DNA of 64,000 bases from Paludibacteraceae bacterium. Its GTDB lineage: Bacteria > Bacteroidota > Bacteroidia > Bacteroidales > Paludibacteraceae. Where the stretch lies: positions 1 to 64,000 of the forward strand of contig JAKSNY010000004.1 in the NCBI GenBank assembly GCA_024399495.1. The letters are read 5' to 3'. The notes under the pieces are model-generated. The model made no database searches. It was not told the origin of the DNA and saw nothing but the letters and a program-made list of their open reading frames with translations. A program made the position numbers and the translations under genes. Below, piece by piece: positions 52,920-61,583 of this stretch; the first letter of the stretch is position 1, and each line of letters begins with the position of its first letter.

Positions 52920-54050
52920 ATGAAACAACCTGCAAATCCTTTTATAGTAAACAAATACATTGCAAAAGAATACTTCTGTGACAGGGATACTGAGACTGCA
53001 TTCCTAAAAAAACAGATAGATAACGGACGTAACGCAACAATAATATCAGAGAGAAGATTAGGAAAGACGGGATTAATAAGACACTACTTTAACAATGAAA
53101 AAGAGGCAGACAATTACTACCTGTTCTTTGTAGATTTATATGCCACAAACAGCCTTTCTGAGATGGTTTGCTTGTTAGGACAGGAAGTTTATAACACTCT
53201 TAAGGCTCAGGAATCATCTTTTGTTGAAAAATTCATTAAGAGCATTGCCTCTCTACGTGTAGGTATGAAAATAGATACTGTAACAGGAGAACCCGCTTTT
53301 GACATAGGCATCGGGGAAATATCATCGCCGGCGCTGTCACTTGATGAAATATTTGCGTACCTTGATGCGGCAGACAAACCTTGTATAGTGGCTATTGACG
53401 AGTTTCAACAGATAATGAACTACAAGGAAAAGAATGTGGAAGCCCTTTTACGCACTAAAATGCAACAATGCAAAAATATAAATTTCATTTTTTCAGGAAG
53501 CAAGCGTCATACAATGATGCAGATGTTCCAAAGTGCGGCAAAACCATTCTATCAAAGTGCCATAGTGCTTAATTTACAGCCAATTCCATTAAATGTTTAT
53601 ACGGATTTTGCCGTAAAACTGTTTGAGCAGTACGGCAAGCATATAAACGCAGATACAGTAGCGGAAGTTTACCGTATGTATGATGGGGTTACATGGTATT
53701 TGCAAATGCTGATGAATGAACTTTTTGCCATGACAGGGAATGATGAGACCGCTGATACAGATATGATACCCGATGCACTTGACAATATAATAAAGACACA
53801 AGAGGCTGGCTATATGGAGTTGCTCAGCAATCTTTCTATCAAGCAACGTGAACTTCTTTTTGCCATAGGCAAAGAGGGTACCGCATACGGCATTACATCG
53901 GGTAGATTCATCAAGAAATACAGTCTTGGCAGTTCAAGTTCCGTACAAGCGGCAATGAACGGTTTGTTGGAAAAAGACATTCTTACAAAAACAGATTCAG
54001 GATACAGAGTCTATGACTTTTTTCTTGCAAAATTTCTGCAAAAGAGTTAA
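52920..54050 (+). CDS. AAA/STAND-type ATPase
   Basis: This is a 376-residue ATPase resembling archaeal-type ATPase_2 proteins. P-loop SERRLGKTGLI is near residue 42, Walker B CIVAIDEFQQ near 155, a FSGSKRH sensor follows, and the C-terminal part is a winged-helix-like region (SGRFIKKYSLGSSSSVQAAMNGLLEKD). Function unknown; it adjoins the restriction-modification genes but has its own -7 box (TATCTTTG, 52874-52881). Third multicopy-type ATPase of the window. Confidence 0.8.
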   Translation: MKQPANPFIVNKYIAKEYFCDRDTETAFLKKQIDNGRNATIISERRLGKTGLIRHYFNNEKEADNYYLFFVDLYATNSLSEMVCLLGQEVYNTLKAQESSFVEKFIKSIASLRVGMKIDTVTGEPAFDIGIGEISSPALSLDEIFAYLDAADKPCIVAIDEFQQIMNYKEKNVEALLRTKMQQCKNINFIFSGSKRHTMMQMFQSAAKPFYQSAIVLNLQPIPLNVYTDFAVKLFEQYGKHINADTVAEVYRMYDGVTWYLQMLMNELFAMTGNDETADTDMIPDALDNIIKTQEAGYMELLSNLSIKQRELLFAIGKEGTAYGITSGRFIKKYSLGSSSSVQAAMNGLLEKDILTKTDSGYRVYDFFLAKFLQKS

Positions 54051-54120
54051 TTTTAAAATCTCAAATTTTAGTTGTAACTTCGTGGCAATAATGTTGCGGC
54101 ATAAAAGTTGCCGTAAAAGT

Positions 54121-55413
54121 ATGTCTATTCCTAATGATTTCATATTACAGATGCAGGGGATTCTGGGTGATGTGTATCCGGAGTTTGAGAGGGCTTTGCG
54201 GTTGCCTGCAACTACCTCTGTGCGTGTGAACAGTAAGGTGGAAGCCTCATGTTTGGAGGTGCTGAAAGATGCTGAACTTGTCCCATATTGTGATACAGGT
54301 TATACATTGCCTAAGAGACCAGAGTTTACACTTGACCCGATGCTGCATGCCGGTGCATATTATGTGCAGGAGGCATCGAGTATGTATCTGGAGCATATTA
54401 TTAAGAAATATGTTGATGGGAAGGTATATGCTTTAGACCTTTGTGCCGCCCCTGGTGGCAAGTCCACTCATTTGGCACAGTTGCTTACCCCCGATTCTCT
54501 GCTTGTAAGCAATGAGATAATGCCCCAAAGGGCAAATATACTGTGTGAGAACCTTACAAAATGGGGTAATGTAAACACAATAGTCACCAATAACAAACCA
54601 TCTGATTTTAGCAAGGCTGGCTCAATGTTTGACTTACTTGTTACAGATGTGCCTTGTTCAGGCGAGGGAATGTTCCGTAAAGAGCCAAAGGCTGTGGAGG
54701 ATTGGAGCCTGCAAGCGGTGCAGATGTGTGCGGAGCGTCAACGCTCAATTCTTGAAGATGTTTGGGATGTCCTTAAAGAGGGCGGCTTGCTCATATACAG
54801 TACCTGTACTTTTAATCGTTCAGAAGATGAGGACAATGTGGAGTGGATTGCATCTGAGTTGGGTGCAGAAGTGCTGGAACAGAAACATTTTTATTTCCAT
54901 AACACTTTAGGGGAGGGGTTCTATATTGCCGCTTTAAGAAAAACAACCATAGGTGGTGGCAAGCCTAAGATTAAGCCTGGTAAGTTTGAAAAAGCCCCTG
55001 CCGTTTCAGCATATATTAGAGGTGCAGAAAATTTCAAATTTATAAAGGTAGTGGATAGTCTGTTTGCCGTTCCGTCAGCCGATGCTGACATTTACGCTTG
55101 GTTTGCAGCCAATTTCCGCACATTGAAATGCGGCACAGAGGTGTGTGCGTTTAAGGGTAAGGATGAAATACCTGCCCATGCACTTGCAGTGTCTAAAATA
55201 ATTGATGCAGATAAGGTTTCTTCAGTAGATGTTGATAAAGCCACCGCCTTGAATTATCTAAGGCGTGAGGCTATTGCAATAACTTGTGATACAAAAGGTT
55301 ATGTGCTTGTTAGATTTAATGGTATCCCGATGGGGTGGGTTAAAAACTTAGGGAACAGAGCAAATAATCTGTATCCGGAGTATTGGAGAGTTAGGGTCAA
55401 GGTAGATGTATAA
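54121..55413 (+). CDS. RsmF-like rRNA m5C methyltransferase (NOL1/NOP2/Sun)
   Basis: This is a 430-residue SAM methyltransferase. Motif I is CAAPGGKSTHLA (108-119), motif IV TDVPCSGEG with C179, motif VI STCTF with catalytic C229. The C-terminal domain with NLGNRANNLYPEYWRV is the PUA-like part found in RsmF and YebU relatives. ATG 54121 is chosen since the family starts there; the open frame upstream overlaps the ATPase gene. TGATGTA heptamers follow the stop. Confidence 0.92.
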   Translation: MSIPNDFILQMQGILGDVYPEFERALRLPATTSVRVNSKVEASCLEVLKDAELVPYCDTGYTLPKRPEFTLDPMLHAGAYYVQEASSMYLEHIIKKYVDGKVYALDLCAAPGGKSTHLAQLLTPDSLLVSNEIMPQRANILCENLTKWGNVNTIVTNNKPSDFSKAGSMFDLLVTDVPCSGEGMFRKEPKAVEDWSLQAVQMCAERQRSILEDVWDVLKEGGLLIYSTCTFNRSEDEDNVEWIASELGAEVLEQKHFYFHNTLGEGFYIAALRKTTIGGGKPKIKPGKFEKAPAVSAYIRGAENFKFIKVVDSLFAVPSADADIYAWFAANFRTLKCGTEVCAFKGKDEIPAHALAVSKIIDADKVSSVDVDKATALNYLRREAIAITCDTKGYVLVRFNGIPMGWVKNLGNRANNLYPEYWRVRVKVDV

Positions 55414-55447
55414 TGTATGATGTATGATGTATGATGTATGATGTATG
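55410..55447. repeat. TGATGTA heptamer tract
   Basis: About five tandem TGATGTA units overlap the stop codon of the rRNA methyltransferase gene. Similar tracts occur at about 11600, 12045, 13885, 22765, 24588, 25483 and (reversed) 43775. The spacer to 55557 also holds a leader segment shared with 12166-12222. Confidence 0.75.
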
Positions 55448-55557
55448 AGATGTTTCGCTACGCTCAATATGACGAAGATGAGTAGAAATAACGAGATTAA
55501 CTAACATATTTATTAACTTTCAACTTTCAATTTTCAATTATCAATTTTCAATTGTAT

Positions 55558-56310
55558 ATGAAAATAACATTTTTAGGAACTGGAACATCTACGGGAGTGC
55601 CGTACATAGGTTGTAAGTGTGAAGTTTGCACCAGCACAAATCCTAAAGACCAGCGTCTTAGGGCATCGGTGTTAGTAGAGGTGAATGGGAAAAACATATT
55701 GATAGACTGCGGACCCGATTTCCGCCAGCAAATGCTGCTGCACCCTGTAGAAAAATTGGAAGCCGTGCTTATAACTCATGAACATTATGACCACGTGGGC
55801 GGTATGGACGATTTGCGTCCATTCAAAAACGTGCCTGTGTATGCACATGAAAGGGTGTGTGATATAATTAAAAGCAATATGCCTTATTGCTTTAACGGTA
55901 AGGACTATCCCGGTATTCCTAAAATTGAACTGCACACAATCCACCGTCCATATAAATCATTCTATATTGATGATGTTAAGGTAACGCCTATACACTATTA
56001 TCACGCTAAATTGTCAGTGTTAGGTTATAGGATAGGGGATTTTGCTTACCTTACAGATATAAGTGCCATGCCCGATGACCAAATGTATAAACTCAGTGGC
56101 GTTGATACACTTGTAGTAGATGCGTTAAGGCAGACTCCGCATTTCTCTCATTTCTCATTGGAGCAGGCTATAGAGTTCTCCCACAGGGTAGGGGCTAAGC
56201 AGACTTACTTCACACACTGCTGCCACCACATCGGGTTGTATGATAAAGTAGAAGAGACACTCCCTAAAGGAATGTCTCTTGCATACGATAATTTGATTAT
56301 TGAAATCTAA
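55558..56310 (+). CDS. MBL-fold metallohydrolase, PhnP-like
   Basis: This is a 251-residue metallo-beta-lactamase-fold phosphodiesterase. The metal site is H74-E-H76-Y-D78-H79; the N-terminus MKITFLGTGTSTGVP and the cysteine cluster CKCEVC (19-24) are typical of PhnP-like proteins, and a C-terminal HCCHH adds ligands. It may hydrolyse cyclic phosphate diesters; substrate not known. The leader upstream is a repeat segment ending in CAATTGTATATG. Confidence 0.9.
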   Translation: MKITFLGTGTSTGVPYIGCKCEVCTSTNPKDQRLRASVLVEVNGKNILIDCGPDFRQQMLLHPVEKLEAVLITHEHYDHVGGMDDLRPFKNVPVYAHERVCDIIKSNMPYCFNGKDYPGIPKIELHTIHRPYKSFYIDDVKVTPIHYYHAKLSVLGYRIGDFAYLTDISAMPDDQMYKLSGVDTLVVDALRQTPHFSHFSLEQAIEFSHRVGAKQTYFTHCCHHIGLYDKVEETLPKGMSLAYDNLIIEI

Positions 56311-56316
56311 TTACTT

Positions 56317-58653
56317 TTATCTTGGTACACCAATCAGATTGCATCTGCCATTAGGTGTTACAAGTATAATTTCATTATTCTCAAATACTTTGTAAGTAGA
56401 AGGTGTCTCCTCCTCATTTGGAGTTTCATCTTCTGTTGCAATTGATGCTTTGGCAGTCAAAGTATTTGTTCCTGGAACAAGATAGAACTCAACCAAATAA
56501 GTGCCAGTTGCTTCAATTGTCAGGGTGTTATTTCCTTCTTGAGGTACTTGTTGAGTACCTATCCAAGACATACCCTCAACAGCCTTGTATTCATAGTTGC
56601 CAGCGGTTAATGAAACACCCTCCTTTACTAATGAGTAAGATATCATATCGCCATTGATAGTCATCTTATTATTCTCATCTGCAGGGTCCCATTCAGAACC
56701 CATAAGAGCGGCATCTCCAGCGATAATCCAAGTCTCTTGAGTAGGTCCACATTCTCCCTTACCTACATACAGTTGGTCTGCTCCGTAACTGAGCTTGAGG
56801 TAGAAGCTGTAGCAACCATCTGCTGTAACTGAATAGGAGTTCTCTTCTTTGGTTATACCAGGAACACTTGCCTCATCAAGAGCGACAGCCCAAGTACCGC
56901 CTGTTGATGCGTCATACAGGGCAAAAGTCTGACCTTTAGCAAGAGACTGATTAAGAATCATCCACTCATTTTCAGCCTTAGGATTCTTCTCACCCATTAC
57001 TATGGTCTCTCCATCTATCTTTATGCCGTAGCCTGTTTCAGGAACGGTGCACTCACGTACATTAAGGGCAAACTTGCCAGACTCATCAGTATCACCCAAC
57101 TCATAGCAAGTTGACTCTGATACAGGGGTATCAACTGTTTGTGACGCTCCCTCTGCAACATTGTTGTTGAAGATTATCTGCAAGCCCTCATGCTCACCCT
57201 CTATGGTGTAACTGTACCAACCGTCTGCGGCTGTAAGTTTATCACCAGGCCAAGCCTTTGTAATAGTACCTGCATTGTCAAATGCGTAGATTGCAACCTC
57301 TGACCAAGTGGTTGAAGATTCAAGTAACTTAACCACGATGCTTTCAGGTGCTGTTGTAACTGTGAATGGCAATTCAAGAACAGCCTCTTCTTTTTCACCT
57401 CCAGCAGATTCGTATGTTGCTGTAGCCTTAACAGTGTAAGAGTCTGCGGCATCAGGTGTGAATTTACCACCCTCTGCAGCCTGATACTCACCCTCACCTT
57501 GCTTAACTGCGTAGGTTATTGTAGGCTCTCCACTGAATTTAGCCACAGTTGCCGTAAATGTAAGTTCCTCACCAACTAACTTGCTACCTGCAATGTTGAT
57601 TGCTGTAACAGTTGGTTCCTCAGGAGTTGGAGGTGTAGGACAGTCTGTGATTGCAGTTTTATATTTACCATCTTCAAGAGAGCCTAATTCATAACAGGTC
57701 TTTTCTGTAGGAACAGTGACGTCTGCGGTTTGAAGCGTCCAAGTCTCAGCATCAGCCTTGTTCTTGAACAAGAAACCTGAGAAATCAGAGTATGCAACAC
57801 CAGTCCACCAAGTCAACTCGCCAGCATCATCACCCTTGGTCATCTTGGCGGCACCTGAATGTTCACCACCCCAAGAATATATGGCAGGTTCGTCCCAGGT
57901 TGAAGGCAGTTTGATTGCAACGTCTATTGAGGATGCCGGCTCTGCAGGAGTTGGTTGTGAAGTACAATCAACAGACTTAACTGTATATGACGTGCCGCTT
58001 CCACCGCTAATCTCATAACAGGTAGAGGCTGTCACGCCCTCAATATTTACAGTCTGTTTGCCACCGTTATTATTATTCCATATTATGTTTATAGAAGTAG
58101 TGGTTGGTTTGAAAGACTTACTGTACCAGCCATCTTCCGCTGTAAGTTTATCACCAGGCCAAGTTGAAGACTCATCACCCCAATAATGAATTGCAACAGC
58201 ACCCCAATCACTTACAGTAGAGGCTTTCAATTTAACTGTTATAGGCTCAACCTCTGGTACATAGAACTCAACATCAGATGTAAGTGTAATCTTTGTACCA
58301 TTGAAAGATACAGAGATGTTAGCCTCTTCCAATACCTCAAAGTTTACATTACCATCACCATTACCAGAATAACCGCTTGTTGATTTAGTAGCGTCAACCG
58401 CATCATATCCCCAAGTTGTATCCCAAGTACCGTTAGTTATTTTGAACTTATACTTGCCAGCAGGAACCTTAGCGGCATAACTGTTATCTGCCATTCCACA
58501 GCCCTTCTCATTCCAATTAAGACCGCAGCACCAATTGTTTGTCTCAGTGCCATTACCAGCAATATAATAGGTAGGTGTTGACTCTCCTTCAGATGCAAAA
58601 CCTACGAAGGTTGTGGCTATAATAGCCACCAACATAGTAATAAGTTTTTTCAT
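56317..58653 (-). CDS. Secreted multi-domain starch-binding protein (CBM26/SusE-like)
   Basis: This is a 778-residue exported protein with signal peptide (MKKLITMLVAIIATTFVGFA). Modules in order, approximate: an N-terminal glucan-binding-like unit (25-130), CBM26-like repeat 1 (140-225; WGAVAIHYWG, STWPGDKLTAEDGWY, WNNNNGGKQT), a related unit (240-330), an Ig-like spacer (345-430), CBM26-like repeat 2 (435-530), and SusE/F-type modules (540-740) including TWIIAGDAALMGSEWD. The C-terminal tail (YKVFENNEIILVTPNGRCNL) resembles type IX sorting tails. It lacks any catalytic domain, so it probably captures starch at the surface. Its own promoter lies at 58739-58770. Start 58653 or 58659. Confidence 0.75.
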   Translation of the reverse strand: MKKLITMLVAIIATTFVGFASEGESTPTYYIAGNGTETNNWCCGLNWNEKGCGMADNSYAAKVPAGKYKFKITNGTWDTTWGYDAVDATKSTSGYSGNGDGNVNFEVLEEANISVSFNGTKITLTSDVEFYVPEVEPITVKLKASTVSDWGAVAIHYWGDESSTWPGDKLTAEDGWYSKSFKPTTTSINIIWNNNNGGKQTVNIEGVTASTCYEISGGSGTSYTVKSVDCTSQPTPAEPASSIDVAIKLPSTWDEPAIYSWGGEHSGAAKMTKGDDAGELTWWTGVAYSDFSGFLFKNKADAETWTLQTADVTVPTEKTCYELGSLEDGKYKTAITDCPTPPTPEEPTVTAINIAGSKLVGEELTFTATVAKFSGEPTITYAVKQGEGEYQAAEGGKFTPDAADSYTVKATATYESAGGEKEEAVLELPFTVTTAPESIVVKLLESSTTWSEVAIYAFDNAGTITKAWPGDKLTAADGWYSYTIEGEHEGLQIIFNNNVAEGASQTVDTPVSESTCYELGDTDESGKFALNVRECTVPETGYGIKIDGETIVMGEKNPKAENEWMILNQSLAKGQTFALYDASTGGTWAVALDEASVPGITKEENSYSVTADGCYSFYLKLSYGADQLYVGKGECGPTQETWIIAGDAALMGSEWDPADENNKMTINGDMISYSLVKEGVSLTAGNYEYKAVEGMSWIGTQQVPQEGNNTLTIEATGTYLVEFYLVPGTNTLTAKASIATEDETPNEEETPSTYKVFENNEIILVTPNGRCNLIGVPR

Positions 58654-58738
58654 AAGCATTTAGTTTTTAGTTAATAAATAGGTTATAATAAATCAGTTAT
58701 ACTCAACTATACCACCCTTTTACACAAGGTGCGGACTC

Positions 58739-58770
58739 CAAAGTTACAAAAACTATAAATAAAATGCAAA
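58739..58770 (-). promoter_or_regulatory. Predicted promoter of the starch-binding protein gene
   Basis: On the minus strand, TTTG (plus 58767-58770) and TAACTTTG (plus 58739-58746) are 20 bases apart, with a leader of about 75 bases. Confidence 0.6.
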
Positions 58771-58786
58771 TGTTTGCATTGAAAAA

Positions 58787-58824
58787 AACAAAAAAAGAAG
58801 ATTCTTTTTTTGAATCCTCTTTTA
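58787..58824 (-). terminator. Terminator of rplU-rpmA
   Basis: On the minus strand a stem (AGAGGATTC with GAATCTTCT, one mismatch) closes on an A7 loop and is followed by a T-rich run. It lies 25 bases after the rpmA stop. Confidence 0.65.
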
Positions 58825-58848
58825 TCTAAAGTAAATGTTTAAAACAAG

Positions 58849-59106
58849 TTATGCTTGTGCCTGTACAGATACGTATGAGCGGTCGTCTTTCTTCTTGCAG
58901 AAGACTACTGTTCCGTCTATGAGTGCAAATAGGGTGTGGTCTTTACCCATACCTACATTCTCACCTGGGTGATGAACTGTACCGCGTTGACGTACTAAAA
59001 TGTTGCCTGCTTTAGCGAATTGACCGCCAAAAATCTTTACACCAAGTCGTTTGCTTTCTGACTCACGACCGTTCTGTGAACTACCTTGACCTTTTTTGTG
59101 TGCCAT
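58849..59106 (-). CDS. rpmA: 50S ribosomal protein L27
   Basis: This 85-residue ribosomal protein begins [16 protein letters not shown] and has [15 protein letters not shown] and [11 protein letters not shown]. The N-terminus lacks the cleavable extension seen in Firmicutes. It follows rplU by 20 bases. Confidence 0.97.
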   Translation of the reverse strand: MAHKKGQGSSQNGRESESKRLGVKIFGGQFAKAGNILVRQRGTVHHPGENVGMGKDHTLFALIDGTVVFCKKKDDRSYVSVQAQA

Positions 59107-59126
59107 CTCTTTACCCTTTCTTTATT

Positions 59127-59438
59127 TTAAGCAACAACATCTTTGATAATAATCTCTGTGAAGCATTGACGGTGTCCGTTCTTTACGCGATAACCTTTAC
59201 GGCGGCGTTTCTTGAACACAATCACTTTTTCTCCTTTAACGTGAGAAACAACCTCGGCTACAACTTTTGCACCCTCTACGGTTGGAGTTCCTACGTTTAC
59301 TTTCCCGTCAGCGTCTATAAGCAGAACCTTGTCAAATTCAACTTTAGCGCCACGTTCCTCATTCAAACGGTGAACAAACACTTTTTGGTCTTTCTCTACC
59401 TTAAACTGTTGTCCTGCAATTTCTACAATAGCGTACAT
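59127..59438 (-). CDS. rplU: 50S ribosomal protein L21
   Basis: This 103-residue protein starts [19 protein letters not shown] and has [34 protein letters not shown] split across its basic C-terminal half. First gene of rplU-rpmA. A good promoter (TACCTTTG with TTTG 19 bases upstream) lies at 59528-59558. Confidence 0.97.
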   Translation of the reverse strand: MYAIVEIAGQQFKVEKDQKVFVHRLNEERGAKVEFDKVLLIDADGKVNVGTPTVEGAKVVAEVVSHVKGEKVIVFKKRRRKGYRVKNGHRQCFTEIIIKDVVA

Positions 59439-59527
59439 AATTATAAAATAGTTTTATAGTACCATCCTAAGGTGTGCCGGATAAATGATTACGACATCTT
59501 TTTATACCTGTCGGATTTAATGGAGTG

Positions 59528-59558
59528 CAAAGGTATATATTATTTTTTATACTGCAAA
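59528..59558 (-). promoter_or_regulatory. Predicted rplU-rpmA promoter
   Basis: On the minus strand, TTTG (plus 59555-59558) and TACCTTTG (plus 59528-59535) are separated by 19 bases. The 5' leader is about 80 bases, long enough for a regulatory structure. Confidence 0.6.
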
Positions 59559-59563
59559 ATTTT

Positions 59564-60631
59564 TTATTTGTTATTTGCTGTTCTCTTCTTAATTTTAATT
59601 TGTTCCTTTCGTTTAAGACGTTGTTGCCAACGCTCTCGTGCATATTGACGCATATCTGTAATTACATCGCTCTCATCTGTTATCTCCAGTCCGAATATGG
59701 TCTCTATAATGTCCTCCATAGTCAGAATGCCTTGGAAACAGCCGTACTCATCAATTATAAGTGCAATCTGCGATTTCTGTTTTAGCATGGAGTCAAATAT
59801 ATCCCCGATGGGCTTGTCCTCATTAAAATATGGAATCTTACGCTTTATGTCTCCAAGTTTCTTGCTGAATTGGTCTTCTGCAAGTTCTTCAAGAGCCTCG
59901 TCACGCAGCACATAGCCTGTTATATATTCGGGTGAGTCTGCATATACGGGTATTCTGGAGAAGTGGTCATACTCATCGGAGTCATAGTAATCCTGAATGC
60001 TCATGCTCTCAGCCGCTACGGCAGACACAACACGTGGGGTCATGACATCGGAGGCCTTTATCTCATTAAGGTGCATTACGTTACGTATGATGGTGTTCTC
60101 GTCCTGCTCTATAACACCCTCTGCCTCACCTACATTGGCAATGGCTATAACTTCTTCGCGCGATACACTTGTGGCATCGGAATCGGGGAATATTTTTGAA
60201 AGCCACTCTATTAACTTAACAAAAGGATACAGTATTATTATAAGCACCCTGATGGTATAAGCGGTAAAGCCCATAAGTGATTTCCAATAGTTTGTGCCTA
60301 TGGTCTTAGGTATTATCTCAGAAAAAACAAGTATAAGCAGGGTTACTATGGCACTCACCAGACCAAACCACTCACTGCCAAACACTATTGTAGCCTGCTG
60401 ACCTACGCCGGCGGCACCCACTGTGTTTGCTATGGTGTTAAGTGACAGTATGGCGGCAAGAGGACGCTCTGTGGCTGTTTTGTATTTCAGCATGAGCTTG
60501 GCACTCTTAATGCCCTCTTTTTCCATAGTGTGTATGTAACTTATGGTTGTTGACATAAGAGACGCTTCCAGTGTGGAACATAGAAAAGATACCGCCATTG
60601 CGGTCAATAAGAAAACTAACAGTAAAGCCAT
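59564..60631 (-). CDS. CNNM/CBS-domain transporter-like protein (GldE-like)
   Basis: This is a 355-residue membrane protein: CNNM/DUF21 transmembrane domain (1-150; SEIIPKTIG), then a CBS pair (about 190-320; ASDVMTPRVV, SRIPVYADSPEYITG, QIALIIDEYGCFQGILTMEDIIETIFG). It ends in a lysine/arginine-rich tail without a CorC/HlyC domain. Homologues include Mg/Co efflux proteins and the gliding-linked GldE. Function in this organism is not known. It is divergent from hisG. Confidence 0.88.
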   Translation of the reverse strand: MALLLVFLLTAMAVSFLCSTLEASLMSTTISYIHTMEKEGIKSAKLMLKYKTATERPLAAILSLNTIANTVGAAGVGQQATIVFGSEWFGLVSAIVTLLILVFSEIIPKTIGTNYWKSLMGFTAYTIRVLIIILYPFVKLIEWLSKIFPDSDATSVSREEVIAIANVGEAEGVIEQDENTIIRNVMHLNEIKASDVMTPRVVSAVAAESMSIQDYYDSDEYDHFSRIPVYADSPEYITGYVLRDEALEELAEDQFSKKLGDIKRKIPYFNEDKPIGDIFDSMLKQKSQIALIIDEYGCFQGILTMEDIIETIFGLEITDESDVITDMRQYARERWQQRLKRKEQIKIKKRTANNK

Positions 60632-60702
60632 TAAAAATCAAATATTGATAACAGACGGCAAAGTTACTGCTTTTTTTTATTAGTGGCAAAGATTTTTTTA
60701 TT

Positions 60703-60710
60703 ACCTTTGT
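60703..60710 (+). promoter_or_regulatory. -7 box for hisG
   Basis: TACCTTTG matches TAnnTTTG 21 bases before the hisG start; no good -33 box is visible, and no his attenuator is seen. Confidence 0.4.
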
Positions 60711-60731
60711 GCTTTCAAACAAGAGACCATT

Positions 60732-61583
60732 ATGTTAAGAATTGCAGTTCAAGCCAAAGGAAGGCTTCATGAGGAGACTATGAAGATGTTTGAGGAGTCA
60801 AGCATCAGTATTGAGACAAGTAAGCGTCTGCTGCTTATGCAGTCGCCTAATTTCCCCGTAGAGGTGCTGTTTCTACGTGATGATGATATACCACAAGCGG
60901 TTGCATCGGGTATAGCGGATGTGGGTGTAGTGGGGGAGAATGAGTTTGTGGAGCGTGGCGAGGATGCTGAAATAGTGCAACGCCTTAATTTTTCCAAGTG
61001 TCGCCTATCTCTTGCCATACCTAAAGCGGCTGACTATAAGGGGCTTGATTGGTTCCAAGGTAAAAAGATTGCCACATCGTACCCTAAGATTCTTAAGAAT
61101 TTTCTTGATAAAAACGGTATAAAGGCTGATATTCATGTGATTACAGGCTCAGTAGAGATAGCCCCCGGCATCGGGTTGGCAGACTGTATCTTTGATATTG
61201 TAAGTTCAGGCAGCACCCTTGTAAGCAACAATCTTAAAGAGGTGGAGGTTGTGCTGAAGTCCGAAGCCCTTATGATTGGCAACAAGAACATGGACAGTGA
61301 GAAACGTGAGATTCTGCGTGAGCTGCTTTTCCGTTTTAACTCATATAAGAACGCCGAGAACAAGAAATACATTATACTGAATATCCCTAATAATAAAATT
61401 AAGGAGGCTTGTGAACTGTTGCCGGGCATGAAATCGCCAAGCATTATACCGCTTGCCACAGAAGGTTGGTCTGCAATGCACTCCGTTATAGAGGAAAAGA
61501 CATTTTGGCAGATAATCAGTAAGTTAAAGGAGTTAGGAGCGGAGGGTATTCTTATTGTTCCTATAGAAAAAATGATTCTCTGA
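60732..61583 (+). CDS. hisG: ATP phosphoribosyltransferase
   Basis: This is the 283-residue long-form HisG, the first enzyme of histidine synthesis. It has IAVQAKGRLHEETM, ADVGVVGENEF, KKIATSYPKIL, the PRPP-binding region with CIFDIVSSGSTL, and a C-terminal regulatory domain (about 205-283) that binds histidine. The stop overlaps the hisD start in TGATG. Confidence 0.96.
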   Translation: MLRIAVQAKGRLHEETMKMFEESSISIETSKRLLLMQSPNFPVEVLFLRDDDIPQAVASGIADVGVVGENEFVERGEDAEIVQRLNFSKCRLSLAIPKAADYKGLDWFQGKKIATSYPKILKNFLDKNGIKADIHVITGSVEIAPGIGLADCIFDIVSSGSTLVSNNLKEVEVVLKSEALMIGNKNMDSEKREILRELLFRFNSYKNAENKKYIILNIPNNKIKEACELLPGMKSPSIIPLATEGWSAMHSVIEEKTFWQIISKLKELGAEGILIVPIEKMIL

